Notes: generated from the letters alone by a model not told the origin. 64,000 nucleotides of DNA from a candidate division Zixibacteria bacterium RBG-1 (GCA_000447245.1 AUYT01000001.1:352825-416824); one strand, 5' to 3'; shown: positions 16,669-26,335, counted from the first letter of the stretch. A program made the numbers and translations.

Positions 16669-17589
16669 ATGTTAGAGCTGATTAAGAAAACCAGTATCGA
16701 TTTCATAGGAAAAAGATATTACGCTTTCGGTTTATCCGGGATTTTGGTTTTGCTGGGGATAATTGCCTTTGTGACGGTGGTTTTGGGTAAAGCCAAATTA
16801 GGAATCGATTTTTCCGGTGGCACTATGATTCAGGGTAATTTTGCCCAACCTATCTCCATTTCGGATTTGCGCGCGGCTATGAGCCGAAACGGTTATACCG
16901 ATGCTGAAATTCAGGAACTGCAAAGGGAAATCCCCAACTCTTTTTTGATTCGAGTCAAAGCTACGTCTGGGACTGGAGGTCAGGTTGCCAATCAGCTGAT
17001 TTTGGTCTTGGAAAAGGAGTTTCCCAATAACAAATTTAAAACAGATTCTGTGGATGAAGTCGGTCCGGCTGTGGGAAAATCTTTGCAATCCAAAGCCAGA
17101 TTTGCAGTTTTGATTTCTTTAATCGGGATTTTGCTTTATATCTGGGTCAGGTTCGATTTCCGCTTTGGGGTGGCTGCCACGGTGGCAACTTTTCATGATG
17201 TTCTGGCAGTTTTGGGGATATTTTTTATACTGCAAAAAGAGATTACCCTTCTGGTTATCACCGCCCTTTTGACTTTGGCCGGATATTCTCTGACTGATAC
17301 GGTAGTGGTTTTTGACCGGATTAGAGAAAATTTAAAGCTTTTCCGCAAACGAGGAGATTTTCCGAGTCTGATCAACGCCAGCATCAACGAAGTTTTGAGC
17401 CGGACCATCATCACTTCCACCACTGTTTTCTTAGTGGTAACGGTTCTATTTTTCTTAGGAGGAGAGGTGGTGCATGATTTTGCACTGGCATTGATGCTGG
17501 GGGTAATTATCGGAACTTATTCTTCTATTTTTGTAGCCAGCCCTCTGATGGTTGAATGGGAAAGAAAAGTGCCCAAGAGATTTAAGTAA
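16669..17589 (+). CDS. secF: Protein translocase subunit SecF
   Basis: SecF forms the six-helix partner of SecD. The 306-residue protein has the head motif LGIDFSGGTMIQ (about 45-56), then EVGPAVGKSLQSKA before the membrane bundle, DTVVVFDRIREN in the central loop and SRTIITSTTVFLVV. A good ribosome binding site (AAGGAGAG) sits before the ATG. A clear terminator follows at 17619-17645, closing the secD-secF operon. The usual neighbour YajC is not seen. Confidence 0.97.
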   Translation: MLELIKKTSIDFIGKRYYAFGLSGILVLLGIIAFVTVVLGKAKLGIDFSGGTMIQGNFAQPISISDLRAAMSRNGYTDAEIQELQREIPNSFLIRVKATSGTGGQVANQLILVLEKEFPNNKFKTDSVDEVGPAVGKSLQSKARFAVLISLIGILLYIWVRFDFRFGVAATVATFHDVLAVLGIFFILQKEITLLVITALLTLAGYSLTDTVVVFDRIRENLKLFRKRGDFPSLINASINEVLSRTIITSTTVFLVVTVLFFLGGEVVHDFALALMLGVIIGTYSSIFVASPLMVEWERKVPKRFK

Positions 17590-17611
17590 AATTCGTTTTC
17601 ATTAGGATATT

Positions 17612-17702
17612 CGCGTAGGGGCGAAGTTTATCTTCGCCCTTTTTTAAATTGGGTGGAGACAAGTTTCCCTCGTTTTGACTCGGGATGAACCACCCCTACG
17701 CG
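17612..17702. repeat. Composite palindrome with CGCGTAGGGG / CCCCTACGCG arms
   Basis: The outer 10-bp arms (17612-17621 and 17693-17702) are exact inverted repeats. Nested inside are the secF terminator hairpin and a second inner pair GGGTGG (17651-17656) / CCACCC (17690-17695). The CCCCTACGCG arm recurs at 40687-40696, so this is probably a repeated intergenic element, one arm of which supplies the terminator. Confidence 0.65.
17619..17645 (+). terminator. Terminator after secF
   Basis: GGGCGAAG, loop TTTAT, CTTCGCCC, then six T. It lies 29 bp after the secF stop codon and inside a larger palindrome. Confidence 0.88.
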
Positions 17703-17766
17703 GGAGAAATCACAGCTTGACTTTTACCGCTTTTCACTTAAATTATTACACAAGACAGCTCACTTT

Positions 17767-18486
17767 ATGTCTAGAAAAAAAATCTTTTGGCTTGCTTCAA
17801 TTTTATTATTTTTTTTCTCCTCGATTCTGGTATACTCCCAATTCAACCCTCTCAATCCCCTCAAACACCCAGAGCCGGATAGGACGGTTTTTACCATTGC
17901 CCGTCTGAAATATTCAGGCGGCGGTGACTGGTACTGGGGGGCGTCGGCGATTCCGAATATGTTGAGATATTTGAAAGAAAATACCAACTTGAGGGTGGCG
18001 GAGGAGTCCGCTGAAGAGGTCAAAGTTTCCATTATGGATGAAAATCTTTTCAACTACCCGTTTTTGTTTTTGACCGGGCATGGGAATATTAAATTTACTG
18101 ATGAAGAGGTGGAGCGTTTGAGAACCTATCTTACGCACGGCGGATTTTTGTTGGCTAATGATTCTTACGGTCTGGATGCGGCTTTCAGAAGGGAGATGAA
18201 AAAGGTTTTTCCGGATAAGGAGTTGGTGGAGCTGCCTTTTGGCTACGGGATCTATCATTGTTATTATGATTTTCCCAACGGTCTGCCCAAGATTCACAAG
18301 CATGAGGGAAAGCCAGCGCAGGGTTTCGGGATTTTTCATGAGGGGAAACTGGTGGTTTTCTATACTTGTGAGTCGGATATCGGGGATGGTTGGGAGGACC
18401 CCCAGGTGCATAATGACCCGCCGGAGAAAAGGGAGCAGGCTTTGAGGATGGGGGTGAATATTATTACTTGGGCGATGATGCAGTGA
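17767..18486 (+). CDS. DUF4159 domain protein, exported
   Basis: This 239-residue protein has an N-terminal hydrophobic export signal (residues 5-25, ending LVYSQ). The remainder fits DUF4159: FTIARLKYSGGGDWYWG, FLTGHGN, a LRTYLTHGGFLLANDSYG turn, and FYTCESDIGDGWEDP near the end. The fold is related to class I glutamine amidotransferase-like alpha/beta domains, but no function is established. It starts a plus-strand run after the secF terminator. DUF4159 genes often sit near MoxR/DUF58-type genes in other genomes; none is visible here. Confidence 0.82.
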   Translation: MSRKKIFWLASILLFFFSSILVYSQFNPLNPLKHPEPDRTVFTIARLKYSGGGDWYWGASAIPNMLRYLKENTNLRVAEESAEEVKVSIMDENLFNYPFLFLTGHGNIKFTDEEVERLRTYLTHGGFLLANDSYGLDAAFRREMKKVFPDKELVELPFGYGIYHCYYDFPNGLPKIHKHEGKPAQGFGIFHEGKLVVFYTCESDIGDGWEDPQVHNDPPEKREQALRMGVNIITWAMMQ

Positions 18487-18568
18487 TGGAGCTTATAATT
18501 TGAGGTCACAATTTGTGACCTCAAATTAGTAAATGATAATGCAGTAAAAAAACATCAAAAGACTTTAA

Positions 18569-19045
18569 ATGAGCGAGTATCGGCTTACATCAGAGATTAT
18601 CAAAAAATCAGTTGCTAAAAACTGGGATGAAGCAAAGCTAGAGTGGGCCCTGCGTGAGGTTTATGAGGCGGATGGGCCAGAAACTTGCCTTTGCGGCCAC
18701 TATCCAATCATTGAACTGTGTGTGTTGGAAAATAAGAAGAACGGTGGCTCGGCTACAGTCGGAAACTTCTGCGTTAAAAAATTCATCGGCCTTCCATCCG
18801 ACAAGATTTTCGAGGCTGTAAAGCGAGTTCGAAAAGATGGGACTAAGTCCCTAAACGCCGAAGCCATCGATCACGCTTATCAGCGTGGATGGATCAACCA
18901 ATGGGAGAAAGAATTCTACTTTCAGAATATGCGAAAGCGGAAACTTTCAGCAAGGCAAAAGGAAAAGAAGACACAAATCAATGAGAAGATGTTAAGAAAC
19001 ATGCGTAGGCCCCAGACCAGTGCTAGAACAACGGTGAGTCACTGA
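18569..19045 (+). CDS. Small cysteine-motif protein, unknown (accessory)
   Basis: The 158-residue product has no signal peptide. Its recognisable part is C40-x-C42-G-H-x-P-I-x-E-x-C51 ... NGG ... VGNFC68, a compact Cys pattern that probably binds zinc. I recall similar CxCGH...VGNxCV proteins as uncharacterised genes of mobile elements, but no family name can be given. The C-terminal third is Lys/Arg-rich and likely nucleic-acid binding. It is followed after 6 bp by another cysteine-ribbon gene, and the pair interrupts a run of envelope genes, which suggests acquired DNA. No integrase or flanking repeat was found. Confidence 0.7.
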   Translation: MSEYRLTSEIIKKSVAKNWDEAKLEWALREVYEADGPETCLCGHYPIIELCVLENKKNGGSATVGNFCVKKFIGLPSDKIFEAVKRVRKDGTKSLNAEAIDHAYQRGWINQWEKEFYFQNMRKRKLSARQKEKKTQINEKMLRNMRRPQTSARTTVSH

Positions 19046-19051
19046 TATAGA

Positions 19052-19456
19052 ATGTCGCAAAATAAAGCTATGGTAAAAGTGTGGTGTAATAATTGCAAAA
19101 CAGAATACGAAGCTAAATCAGACGAACCATCCGACAGACGCACCAAATGCCCAGGTTGTGGTTCTACTTCTCGATTCTTCTCTGTAAATGTTGTAGCAAA
19201 AGCTTTAACTTATCCAGACCTAGAGTATAAGGGCAGGCCGGAAGGAAGACGAAAACCTTTCATCAAAGGCAAGATCGGATATGAACCGTCCACGAAAACC
19301 CAGAGATGGATGTGGCGTGAACAGGTGGTCGATAGACGGAATGGCCATTACAAAAAAGTCGTTATTGACCCAGTAACGGGTGAAGTCATACGTTTCTGTG
19401 AAGAACCTTTAAGAAAACATCAAGGATATGGGTCAGCAAAGAAAAAAATGCATTAG
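19052..19456 (+). CDS. Small zinc-ribbon protein, unknown (accessory)
   Basis: The 134-residue product starts with a zinc-ribbon: W-C12-NN-C15 and K-C33-PG-C36. The rest is basic and aromatic (GRRKPFIKGKIGYEP, QRWMWREQVVDRRNGHYKK) with a Lys-rich tail, compatible with RNA or DNA binding. It lies 6 bp after the other cysteine-motif gene and is probably co-transcribed with it. No ribosome binding site is obvious. No function is assigned. Confidence 0.65.
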   Translation: MSQNKAMVKVWCNNCKTEYEAKSDEPSDRRTKCPGCGSTSRFFSVNVVAKALTYPDLEYKGRPEGRRKPFIKGKIGYEPSTKTQRWMWREQVVDRRNGHYKKVVIDPVTGEVIRFCEEPLRKHQGYGSAKKKMH

Positions 19457-19552
19457 TTGGTGCTCGAAATAGCAAAATGTTTTAGGAAAAACAATAAGTA
19501 ACGTTTATATAATAATGAGCATTTTTAACCCTTATTTCGTATAAAATATACC

Positions 19553-22500
19553 ATGCCAAATTCCTTGTACCAGAGCTTAATTAGTCGCCTCACCGATTTA
19601 CGAAAATATCACACCCGCTACCAGCTCATCCTAGGCATCATCTTACTCTTAGCCATCCTCTCCTCCAGCTTACTATTCGCCTTTGTCTTCAACACCCTCG
19701 CCACCCTGTCCGTCCCGGTCCGTGTCTTTCTATTAGGCCTATTTTTGCTGACTTTGTCCGGCTCCATCTTTTTTTTCATCCTCCGCCCCTTAATTCTCAA
19801 ACCGACTTTAGAAAAATTAGCCCTGAAAGTGGAAGAAAGATACCCCCACCTACAAGATAGATTAATCTCCGCTCTCCAATTACAAAAACAGTTCCAGGCC
19901 AATCCGGAAGGTTACTCCTTAGATATGATAGAAGCGGTCGGCTACCAGGCCGATAAAATCTCCCGGGATCTGGATTTCAAAGCAGTGGTGGACAAAAGAA
20001 ATTTAAGAAAATTCGGGAAACTAAGTTTCAGTTTGGCGCTGGTTTTGATAATCTTCGGAGTGCTATTCCCCGGCAATTTCAGGCAGACTTTGTCTGCTTT
20101 CTCTAATCCCTTAGAAAAAATAAATCTACCATCCAAGTATGAATTTACCGTCACCCCCGGCAATACCGAAGCGGTCAAATATGCGGATTTAAAAATCGGA
20201 GTAAAAATTACCCCTACTCAAGCCAATTTCACCAAACAGATTCCACAAGAGATAAAACTGTTCATCAAGAGCGAAGGGAAAGAGTGGGAGAATTTAGATT
20301 TAGAAAAAATAGACAAGACATTACGAATTATGCCGGCGGACAAAGATGTGGATTTTGTCTACATCTTCAAAGAGGTCAAAAGAGATTTCAATTACTATGT
20401 AGCCGCTAACGGTGAAAAGTCCGAAAAATACTCCGTCAAAGTAGTGGACAAACCCCGAGTGATCGATGTCAAGCTGACCTGCAATTATCCCTCTTACACC
20501 AATCTAAAATCAGAAGTCAAAAATGAAAATGACGGAAATATAACGGCTCTGGTAGGCAGCAGGGTTACTATCGAAGCCAAAACCAATAAAAATTTGGAAA
20601 AAGCGGTTTTGGTGTTTTCTGACGGCTCCAAATCGGAGATGAAAGTCAATGACAAAACTGCCCGAGGCGGTTATATCATCAGAAAAGATGCTTCATATCA
20701 CATAGAAATCTATGATAAAAACGGAGTCGCTAACCCGGACCCGATTGAATATCAAATCAAAGCCGTGCCGGATGAATTTCCTTTAGTTGACGTGATTTAT
20801 CCGGGCGAAGATAGAGACTTAGATGAATCGATGTCTATGCCTTTAAGAATAAAAGCCACGGATGATTTTGGATTTAGCAAATTGGAGATTAGATATAAAA
20901 TCAACTCCAACGGGACAGAAGGAAAAGAGAAAGAGTTTGAAATCAGAATTGATAAGAAGTCGACCGATTTTCAAACCGATTACATCTGGAATTTATCCAG
21001 AATCGGGTTGATACCCGGAGATTATGTCAGCTACCAGGCCGTGGTCTGGGACAATGATAACTTCTCCGGCCCCAAAACCGGCGAATCCCGGCTCTACACC
21101 CTGCGACTACCCACTTTAGATGAAATTGTGGCTGAAGTAGAAAAAGAACAGTCCGGTCAGGTATCCAATTTAGAAGAGGTTTTGCAATCTTCCAAAGAAT
21201 TACAGAAAAAAATTGAGAATATGGCCTGGGAAGCCCAGAAAGATTCTAAAATGAATTGGGAGAAACAGAAAGAATTTGAAGCGGTTTTGGATAAACAAAA
21301 AGAGATTGCCAGCAAACTGGAAGAGCTCTCCTCTAACTTACAGAAAAATATAGAAAAAATAGAAAAAAACAGCTTGGTCAGCCAAGAAATTATCCAAAAG
21401 ATGCAGGAAGTCCAGAAACTGATGGAAGAAGTGGCCACTCCGGAGCTAAAAGAAGCCATCAAAAAATTACAGGAAGCCATCCAAGAAGCTATGAAAAATG
21501 TCAATCAGGATAAACTAAGGGAAGCTCTGAAGAATATGAAATTCTCCCAGGAAGAGCTTTTGAGCCGGCTGGAAAGAACTCTGGAGCTTTTAAAAAGATT
21601 GCAGGCCGAACAAAAGCTCGAGACCTTAAGCAAGATGACCGAAGAGCTGCTCAAAAAGCAGGATGAAATAAATCAAAAAATAGAAAAATCACCGGAAAAA
21701 GATTTGTCCAACCTGGAAGCCGAAGAGAAAAAAGTGCAGAAAGATTATCAGAATGTACAGAAAGAGATGGAAAACTTGGAGCAGATGACCCAGGAGATGC
21801 CGCTTTTATCCCCAGAAGATATGCAAGAGATGCAGACATCCGTCAACAATCCTGAGATAAAAGAAAATTTGGGCTCGATGTGTCAATCCTTAGGTCAGTG
21901 TAATAAAAAATCCAGCTCCCAGAGTGGAAAGAAACTTTCATCTGAATTCCAAAAAGCGGCAGAGCAGCTTAAAAAAGCTTTAGCCAAAACCCAGACTCAG
22001 GCCCAAAAAGAGTTAGTGGAGGCGATGCAGAAATCTCTGAATAATCTCTTGTATCTTTCACAAAATCAGGAAGAGCTGATGGGAGAGACCAAAGAAAATA
22101 AAGAAAGCTCCCAACAATTAGCCGAATTAGCCCAACAACAGATGCAGCTTAAGACTGGAACCGAGCAGGCCGCTTCCGAGATACAGGAGTTGGCCAAAAA
22201 AACCTCTTTTGTTAATCAGGAGCTGGAGCAATCCTTGGGCAAGTGTTTATCCAATATGGGTGAAGCTACCTCCAAGCTGTCAGCTAAACAGGGTTTTGCG
22301 GCGGAGATGTTTCAGAATGAAGCGTTATTTAATTTAAACCAGGCCGCTTTAAGTTTACTGGACGGAATGAATAAAACCTGTTCTTCTCCTTCTTCCTGTC
22401 CTTCCGGTTCTAAGGGGATGGCCCAGCAACTGCAGAGCATGGCCGAACAACAGCAGAGATTAAACTCCGCCTGTCAAAATTTAGGTGAAGGTGGTTCATT

Positions 22501-22948
22501 AACTGAAGAACAGATGGCCCAGATGGAAAGATTGGCGGCGGAGCAGTTCGGTCTGCAGAAATCTTTGAGGGAATTGGAGCAGGAGTATAAAGAGACTTCA
22601 GGGGTCTTGGGTGATTTGGGAGAAATCGGCAAAGAGATGAAGGAGGTAGGAGAGAATTTGCAAGAGAAAAATTATAATGATAAGGTTTTGCAAAAGCAGA
22701 ATCGGATTTTGACCCGGCTTTTAGATGCTAATAAGTCTTTGAACACTCAAGATTTCAACAACGAAAGAAAAGCCGAGATAGCAGATGAGATTCTGCGAAA
22801 ATCTCCTTCTAATCTTAGCGAGAAAATGCTGGATAAAAATCAAAATTCCAAATCCGGTCTGAAATATCAGGAAGAGTTTTATCCCAAAGAGTATGAAGAG
22901 ATGATTAAAAGTTATTTTAAGGGATTGAGTGAAGGTCCTAATAAGTAG
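19553..22948 (+). CDS. DUF4175-like membrane-anchored coiled-coil protein
   Basis: The 1131-residue product begins with two membrane helices (about 24-48 and 55-78) and a third near 150-170, then a beta-rich extracytoplasmic region to about residue 520. A very long Glu/Gln/Lys-rich coiled coil follows (about 525-950), then a Gln/Met-rich tail. This layout fits the DUF4175 group. No enzyme motif is visible. The coiled coil suggests a structural envelope role, which is inference. No ribosome binding site is seen before the ATG. C-terminal segments with CSSPSSCPSG and paired Cys could form disulfides. Confidence 0.8.
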   Translation: MPNSLYQSLISRLTDLRKYHTRYQLILGIILLLAILSSSLLFAFVFNTLATLSVPVRVFLLGLFLLTLSGSIFFFILRPLILKPTLEKLALKVEERYPHLQDRLISALQLQKQFQANPEGYSLDMIEAVGYQADKISRDLDFKAVVDKRNLRKFGKLSFSLALVLIIFGVLFPGNFRQTLSAFSNPLEKINLPSKYEFTVTPGNTEAVKYADLKIGVKITPTQANFTKQIPQEIKLFIKSEGKEWENLDLEKIDKTLRIMPADKDVDFVYIFKEVKRDFNYYVAANGEKSEKYSVKVVDKPRVIDVKLTCNYPSYTNLKSEVKNENDGNITALVGSRVTIEAKTNKNLEKAVLVFSDGSKSEMKVNDKTARGGYIIRKDASYHIEIYDKNGVANPDPIEYQIKAVPDEFPLVDVIYPGEDRDLDESMSMPLRIKATDDFGFSKLEIRYKINSNGTEGKEKEFEIRIDKKSTDFQTDYIWNLSRIGLIPGDYVSYQAVVWDNDNFSGPKTGESRLYTLRLPTLDEIVAEVEKEQSGQVSNLEEVLQSSKELQKKIENMAWEAQKDSKMNWEKQKEFEAVLDKQKEIASKLEELSSNLQKNIEKIEKNSLVSQEIIQKMQEVQKLMEEVATPELKEAIKKLQEAIQEAMKNVNQDKLREALKNMKFSQEELLSRLERTLELLKRLQAEQKLETLSKMTEELLKKQDEINQKIEKSPEKDLSNLEAEEKKVQKDYQNVQKEMENLEQMTQEMPLLSPEDMQEMQTSVNNPEIKENLGSMCQSLGQCNKKSSSQSGKKLSSEFQKAAEQLKKALAKTQTQAQKELVEAMQKSLNNLLYLSQNQEELMGETKENKESSQQLAELAQQQMQLKTGTEQAASEIQELAKKTSFVNQELEQSLGKCLSNMGEATSKLSAKQGFAAEMFQNEALFNLNQAALSLLDGMNKTCSSPSSCPSGSKGMAQQLQSMAEQQQRLNSACQNLGEGGSLTEEQMAQMERLAAEQFGLQKSLRELEQEYKETSGVLGDLGEIGKEMKEVGENLQEKNYNDKVLQKQNRILTRLLDANKSLNTQDFNNERKAEIADEILRKSPSNLSEKMLDKNQNSKSGLKYQEEFYPKEYEEMIKSYFKGLSEGPNK

Positions 22949-23043
22949 CTGGTAAATTCGGTGATTGAGACAGGAATCAAAAGACTGTTAAAGTAGTAAA
23001 ATAAAAATACCCGCTTAAGCTAAAGGAAAAATATAGTAAAAAA

Positions 23044-23712
23044 ATGGAAAAATCTTTGATACTGGCTACCGGATTTATCTTGGGTTTGAGACATGCCTTA
23101 GACCCGGACCATATCACAGCCGTAACCCAATTTATCTCCCTCCAACCCAACCCCAGAAAAGGAATCGGTTTCGGGTTGCGCTGGGGTTTGGGGCATGCTA
23201 TTACTGTGTTAGCTGTCGGCTCTCTAATCATTCTTACGAACGTCAAAATCTCTTTAAGATTTGAAAAATGGGCTGAAATCCTGGTCGGATTCACCTTAAT
23301 CGGTTTAGCCCTGTGGAGATTAAAGTTACTTTATCAGATGAAAAGGCATACTCATTTACACCAGCATGACAGCGAGATTCACTCACATCCGCATTCCCAT
23401 TTAGACAGCTCGGAGCATGTGCACTCCCATGCTCCCACCTTGGTGGGGATGTTACACGGAGCGGCCGGCACCCTGGCGGTTTTTGTTTTGATACCGCTTT
23501 CTTTTTTATCTTCTAAATTTTTGGCGTATGCCTACATCCTGACTTTTGGCTTAGGCTGTATGCTCTCGATGGGGCTTTACGGATTGGTGATGGGACATTT
23601 TTACCGGAAAGCCCAGGCGGTCAGCTTGCAAAAACTTTTTACCTATATTGTAATAATTACAGCTTTCAGCGGTCTGGCTCTGGGTGTTTTCTGGATTGGA
23701 AGAAATCTGTGA
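23044..23712 (+). CDS. NicO/UreH-like nickel or cobalt transport membrane protein
   Basis: The 222-residue membrane protein has LGLRHALDPDHITAV at about 14-28, the metal-binding signature of the NiCoT/NicO/UreH superfamily, and a matching GLGHAI in the next segment. A His-rich cytosolic or periplasmic loop (about 99-137, with HTHLHQHD and HSHPHSH) is typical of the RcnA/NicO type. MLHGAAGTLAVFVL carries the later conserved His. It probably moves Ni2+ or Co2+. No urease, hydrogenase or cobalamin genes are nearby to tell which metal. Confidence 0.82.
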   Translation: MEKSLILATGFILGLRHALDPDHITAVTQFISLQPNPRKGIGFGLRWGLGHAITVLAVGSLIILTNVKISLRFEKWAEILVGFTLIGLALWRLKLLYQMKRHTHLHQHDSEIHSHPHSHLDSSEHVHSHAPTLVGMLHGAAGTLAVFVLIPLSFLSSKFLAYAYILTFGLGCMLSMGLYGLVMGHFYRKAQAVSLQKLFTYIVIITAFSGLALGVFWIGRNL

Positions 23713-23759
23713 TTTAGCCGCATCCGTTGAGCGAAACTTTCATGTCAGCAGATTTTAAA

Positions 23760-25547
23760 ATGAAAAGATTAACCATTTTATCAATAATTTTTATAGCAAC
23801 TGTGGCAGTCAATCTTCCTTCCGCAACCGCCCAGGATATGACTACCGCCATTCAGCTTTATAATTCCGGAAAATTGGAGGAAGCTAAGCAAGTTTTGGAA
23901 CAACTCTATCAAAAGGACCCGGGGAATTCCAGAGTAGTTCAGCTTTTGAAAAACTGCTACAGCAACCTAGGACAACTGGACCGCTATGAAAAATTTCTTT
24001 GGGAATTGATTCAAAAAAACCCGGAGGAGTTTCGCAATTACTCTGAATTAGCCCAGCTGCAGATAAGACAAAATAAAATCTCCCAAGCCAGGGTAACTTT
24101 ACAAAAAAGTATCGATAAAACTCCCTCTGACCCTAAAGCTTACTGGGAGGCGGCCCGGGTTTTTCAGACCAGCGGACTGCCACAAGAAGCCAAAGAGATT
24201 TACCTTCTGGCTCGCAAAAAATTGGGGAAACCGCATTTATTTGCCATGGAATTGGCGGATATTTACGAACCTCAGAACGATGTCGCTTCAGTAATTAAAG
24301 AATACTTTAATGCCGTGGCAGAAGATTCTTTCAAGATAATAGAAATAGAAGCCAAGCTCGAGTTTCTAATTGAAAACAATATCTCACCGGACGACCTCGA
24401 GCCGACTCTTTCCGCCATCATCCGCAAAGAGCCCAAAAATTGCTTAGCTCATCGGATATATGGGGACCTGTTATTCAAGAAAGAAAATTATAACGGCGCC
24501 TTGGAAGCTTATAAAATGGTGGATAAATTCTGCGATACTCCCGGCAAAACTTTGCTTTACTTCGTCAAAATCTGCCTTGAGGGTGGTGCCTATGTCTGGG
24601 CGGAAAGGACCTGCGAATTCATTTTAGTAAATCCTAATGCCTCTAAATCAACTTTGAAAGAAACTTATCTGGTTCTGGCTAAAAGCCGGACTTTTCTAGA
24701 AAAATATGAAGCCGCAGAAAAATCTTATCAAAGACTTCTGGATCTGGCGGAAAATGAACAGGAAAAAGCCAGCGCTTACCTTCATCTGGGGGATTTATAT
24801 TTTGACCATCTGAATGATTTTCCCACGGCTCTGCAATCCTACCAAAAAATCTTATCAGAGTGCCCCCGCAGCAATCTGATTCCGGACGCTTCCATAAAAA
24901 TGGCAGACTGTTTTTTGGCCCAGGGGGAGAGCGATTCGGCTTTTGTTTTTTATCAAAAACTCTTAAACTCCAATTTCGGATTCATAAAATCAGAAGAATT
25001 GAATTTTAAATTGGCCGAAGTTTATTTTTATAAGCAAAATTTTGACTCGGCTCTGGCTTATTACAATAAAGTAATCGCAGATTTTCCCAAAGGGGTGTAT
25101 GTCAATGATGCTTTAGAGAAAACCATTTTGATTAATACTCTGGGTGTCAATTCACCCCAATTGGACCTTTATTCGCGCGCTTTATTTCTTTCGGTTCAAC
25201 GGAAATATGCTGACGCTTTACAAGAATTGGACAAACTCGCAGATGACAAAAATTCCGGCTTAGCCGACAGAGCCATTTATGACAAGGCCTTAATTTATCA
25301 AAGACAGAAAGACTGGGATTCAGCCCTGAAGAACTTAAATATCCTGATTAGTACTTTTCCCCAGAGTTTTTATGCCCCTTTGAGCCTGAAGATGAGCGGG
25401 GATATTTATTTTTCAGTGCTCAAGGAAGATGAGAAAGCCAGGGAAGCTTATCAAAAAATCCTGGATGACTATCCCAAAGCTCTGTTTTTGGATGAAGTCC
25501 GACAGAAGTTAAAGATTTTAGCTCAAAAGAAAACCAAAACCAGCTAG
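23760..25547 (+). CDS. Exported tetratricopeptide-repeat protein
   Basis: Starting at ATG 23760 the protein (595 residues) opens with a signal peptide MKRLTILSIIFIATVAV... ending SATAQ. The rest is almost entirely TPR-like helical repeats, for example GKLEEAKQVLEQLYQKDPGN, DSALAYYNKVIADFPKGVYV and EKAREAYQKILDDYPKALF. The later repeats resemble the BamD/YbgF outer-lipoprotein type (periodic ...FP motifs). It is likely a periplasmic scaffold. In-frame TTG 23727 and ATG 23742 would put extra residues before the signal peptide, so 23760 is preferred. Confidence 0.82.
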   Translation: MKRLTILSIIFIATVAVNLPSATAQDMTTAIQLYNSGKLEEAKQVLEQLYQKDPGNSRVVQLLKNCYSNLGQLDRYEKFLWELIQKNPEEFRNYSELAQLQIRQNKISQARVTLQKSIDKTPSDPKAYWEAARVFQTSGLPQEAKEIYLLARKKLGKPHLFAMELADIYEPQNDVASVIKEYFNAVAEDSFKIIEIEAKLEFLIENNISPDDLEPTLSAIIRKEPKNCLAHRIYGDLLFKKENYNGALEAYKMVDKFCDTPGKTLLYFVKICLEGGAYVWAERTCEFILVNPNASKSTLKETYLVLAKSRTFLEKYEAAEKSYQRLLDLAENEQEKASAYLHLGDLYFDHLNDFPTALQSYQKILSECPRSNLIPDASIKMADCFLAQGESDSAFVFYQKLLNSNFGFIKSEELNFKLAEVYFYKQNFDSALAYYNKVIADFPKGVYVNDALEKTILINTLGVNSPQLDLYSRALFLSVQRKYADALQELDKLADDKNSGLADRAIYDKALIYQRQKDWDSALKNLNILISTFPQSFYAPLSLKMSGDIYFSVLKEDEKAREAYQKILDDYPKALFLDEVRQKLKILAQKKTKTS

Positions 25548-25639
25548 TTTTTTCACTCCCCAGCTGAGAGAAGTTATCTCATAGCTCCATCTATCAATAT
25601 TTCTTACCCTTTTGTACCCCTAAAATATCTTAATAATAT

Positions 25640-25906
25640 TTATTCGTAAAGCTTGGTGCTTGGTTCGGCAACCGGTCTTTTCCCTTCTGAGAAAAGTTTA
25701 TTTTCAGTCTCCAGCTGAGAAATCCGAGCTAAAAGCTTTTCCTTTTCTTTTAGTTTCATGGTCATTCTGACCCTTACCAAAACCCCTAAAGAGACCAACA
25801 TAAATAAAACTGAATTAACTTTTCTGAAAATCTCGCCAAAGGCAAGAGTGGCATCCAAAAAAGCCAACACCCCTAAGATAAATAAAACCGACGACCAGAT
25901 AAGCAT
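25640..25906 (-). CDS. Small two-helix membrane protein, paralogue A
   Basis: The 88-residue product has two hydrophobic helices (about 4-23 and 32-47) joined by a conserved FGEIFRKVNSVLFML turn. A short coiled coil follows (LKEKEKLLARISQLETEN) and a tail SEGKRP..EP.TKLYE. It is the first of three tandem paralogues (26069 and 26550). A and B are about two-thirds identical and also share their upstream DNA. A good ribosome binding site (AAAGGAG) precedes the start. I do not recognise the family; a small envelope-stress or structural membrane protein is possible but not shown. Confidence 0.75.
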   Translation of the reverse strand: MLIWSSVLFILGVLAFLDATLAFGEIFRKVNSVLFMLVSLGVLVRVRMTMKLKEKEKLLARISQLETENKLFSEGKRPVAEPSTKLYE

Positions 25907-26000
25907 AAAAGCTCCTTTCTGTTATGTTTTCAATTATCGGAAGATTTCTCGAGTTTAAAAGAGAAAAAAAGTCTATTTTATGGGTAAAGTTAGCAATGCA
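25907..26000 (-). repeat. Upstream block shared by paralogues A and B (copy A)
   Basis: Reading upstream from the start of paralogue A, about 90 bp match the corresponding block before paralogue B (26336-26430). Shared parts include AAAGGAG, a GATAATTGAAA motif and TCTCTTTTAAACTC. It probably carries the promoter and was duplicated together with the gene. Confidence 0.65.
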
Positions 26001-26068
26001 CTTAGGATGAAAGCCAAGTCAGGAAAGCAGCACCAACTTTACTGCATATACAAGTAGCGGAATAATTT

Positions 26069-26335
26069 TTACTCGTAAAGCTTGGTGGTCGGTTCCGGAG
26101 CTGGTCTTTTGCCTTCGGAATAGAGTCTATTTTCAGCTTCCAGCTGGGAAACTTTGGACATAAGCTTGCCGGTTTCATTGACTTTCATTTTGAACCTGAT
26201 TCTGATCAGAACCCCTAAAGAAACCAGCATAAACAAAACCGAATTGACTCTTCTAAAAATCTCTCCAAAGGTAAAAATTGAGTCCAAGAATGCCAGAACC
26301 CCCAAGATGAATAATATCGAACACCAGGCCATCAT
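26069..26335 (-). CDS. Small two-helix membrane protein, paralogue B
   Basis: The 88-residue product has the same layout as paralogue A: two helices around FGEIFRRVNSVLFML, a coiled coil with SQLEAENRLYSEGKRP, and the tail PEPTTKLYE. The start has AAAGGAG upstream. The duplicated upstream block (26336-26430) suggests its own promoter. Function unknown. Confidence 0.75.
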   Translation of the reverse strand: MMAWCSILFILGVLAFLDSIFTFGEIFRRVNSVLFMLVSLGVLIRIRFKMKVNETGKLMSKVSQLEAENRLYSEGKRPAPEPTTKLYE

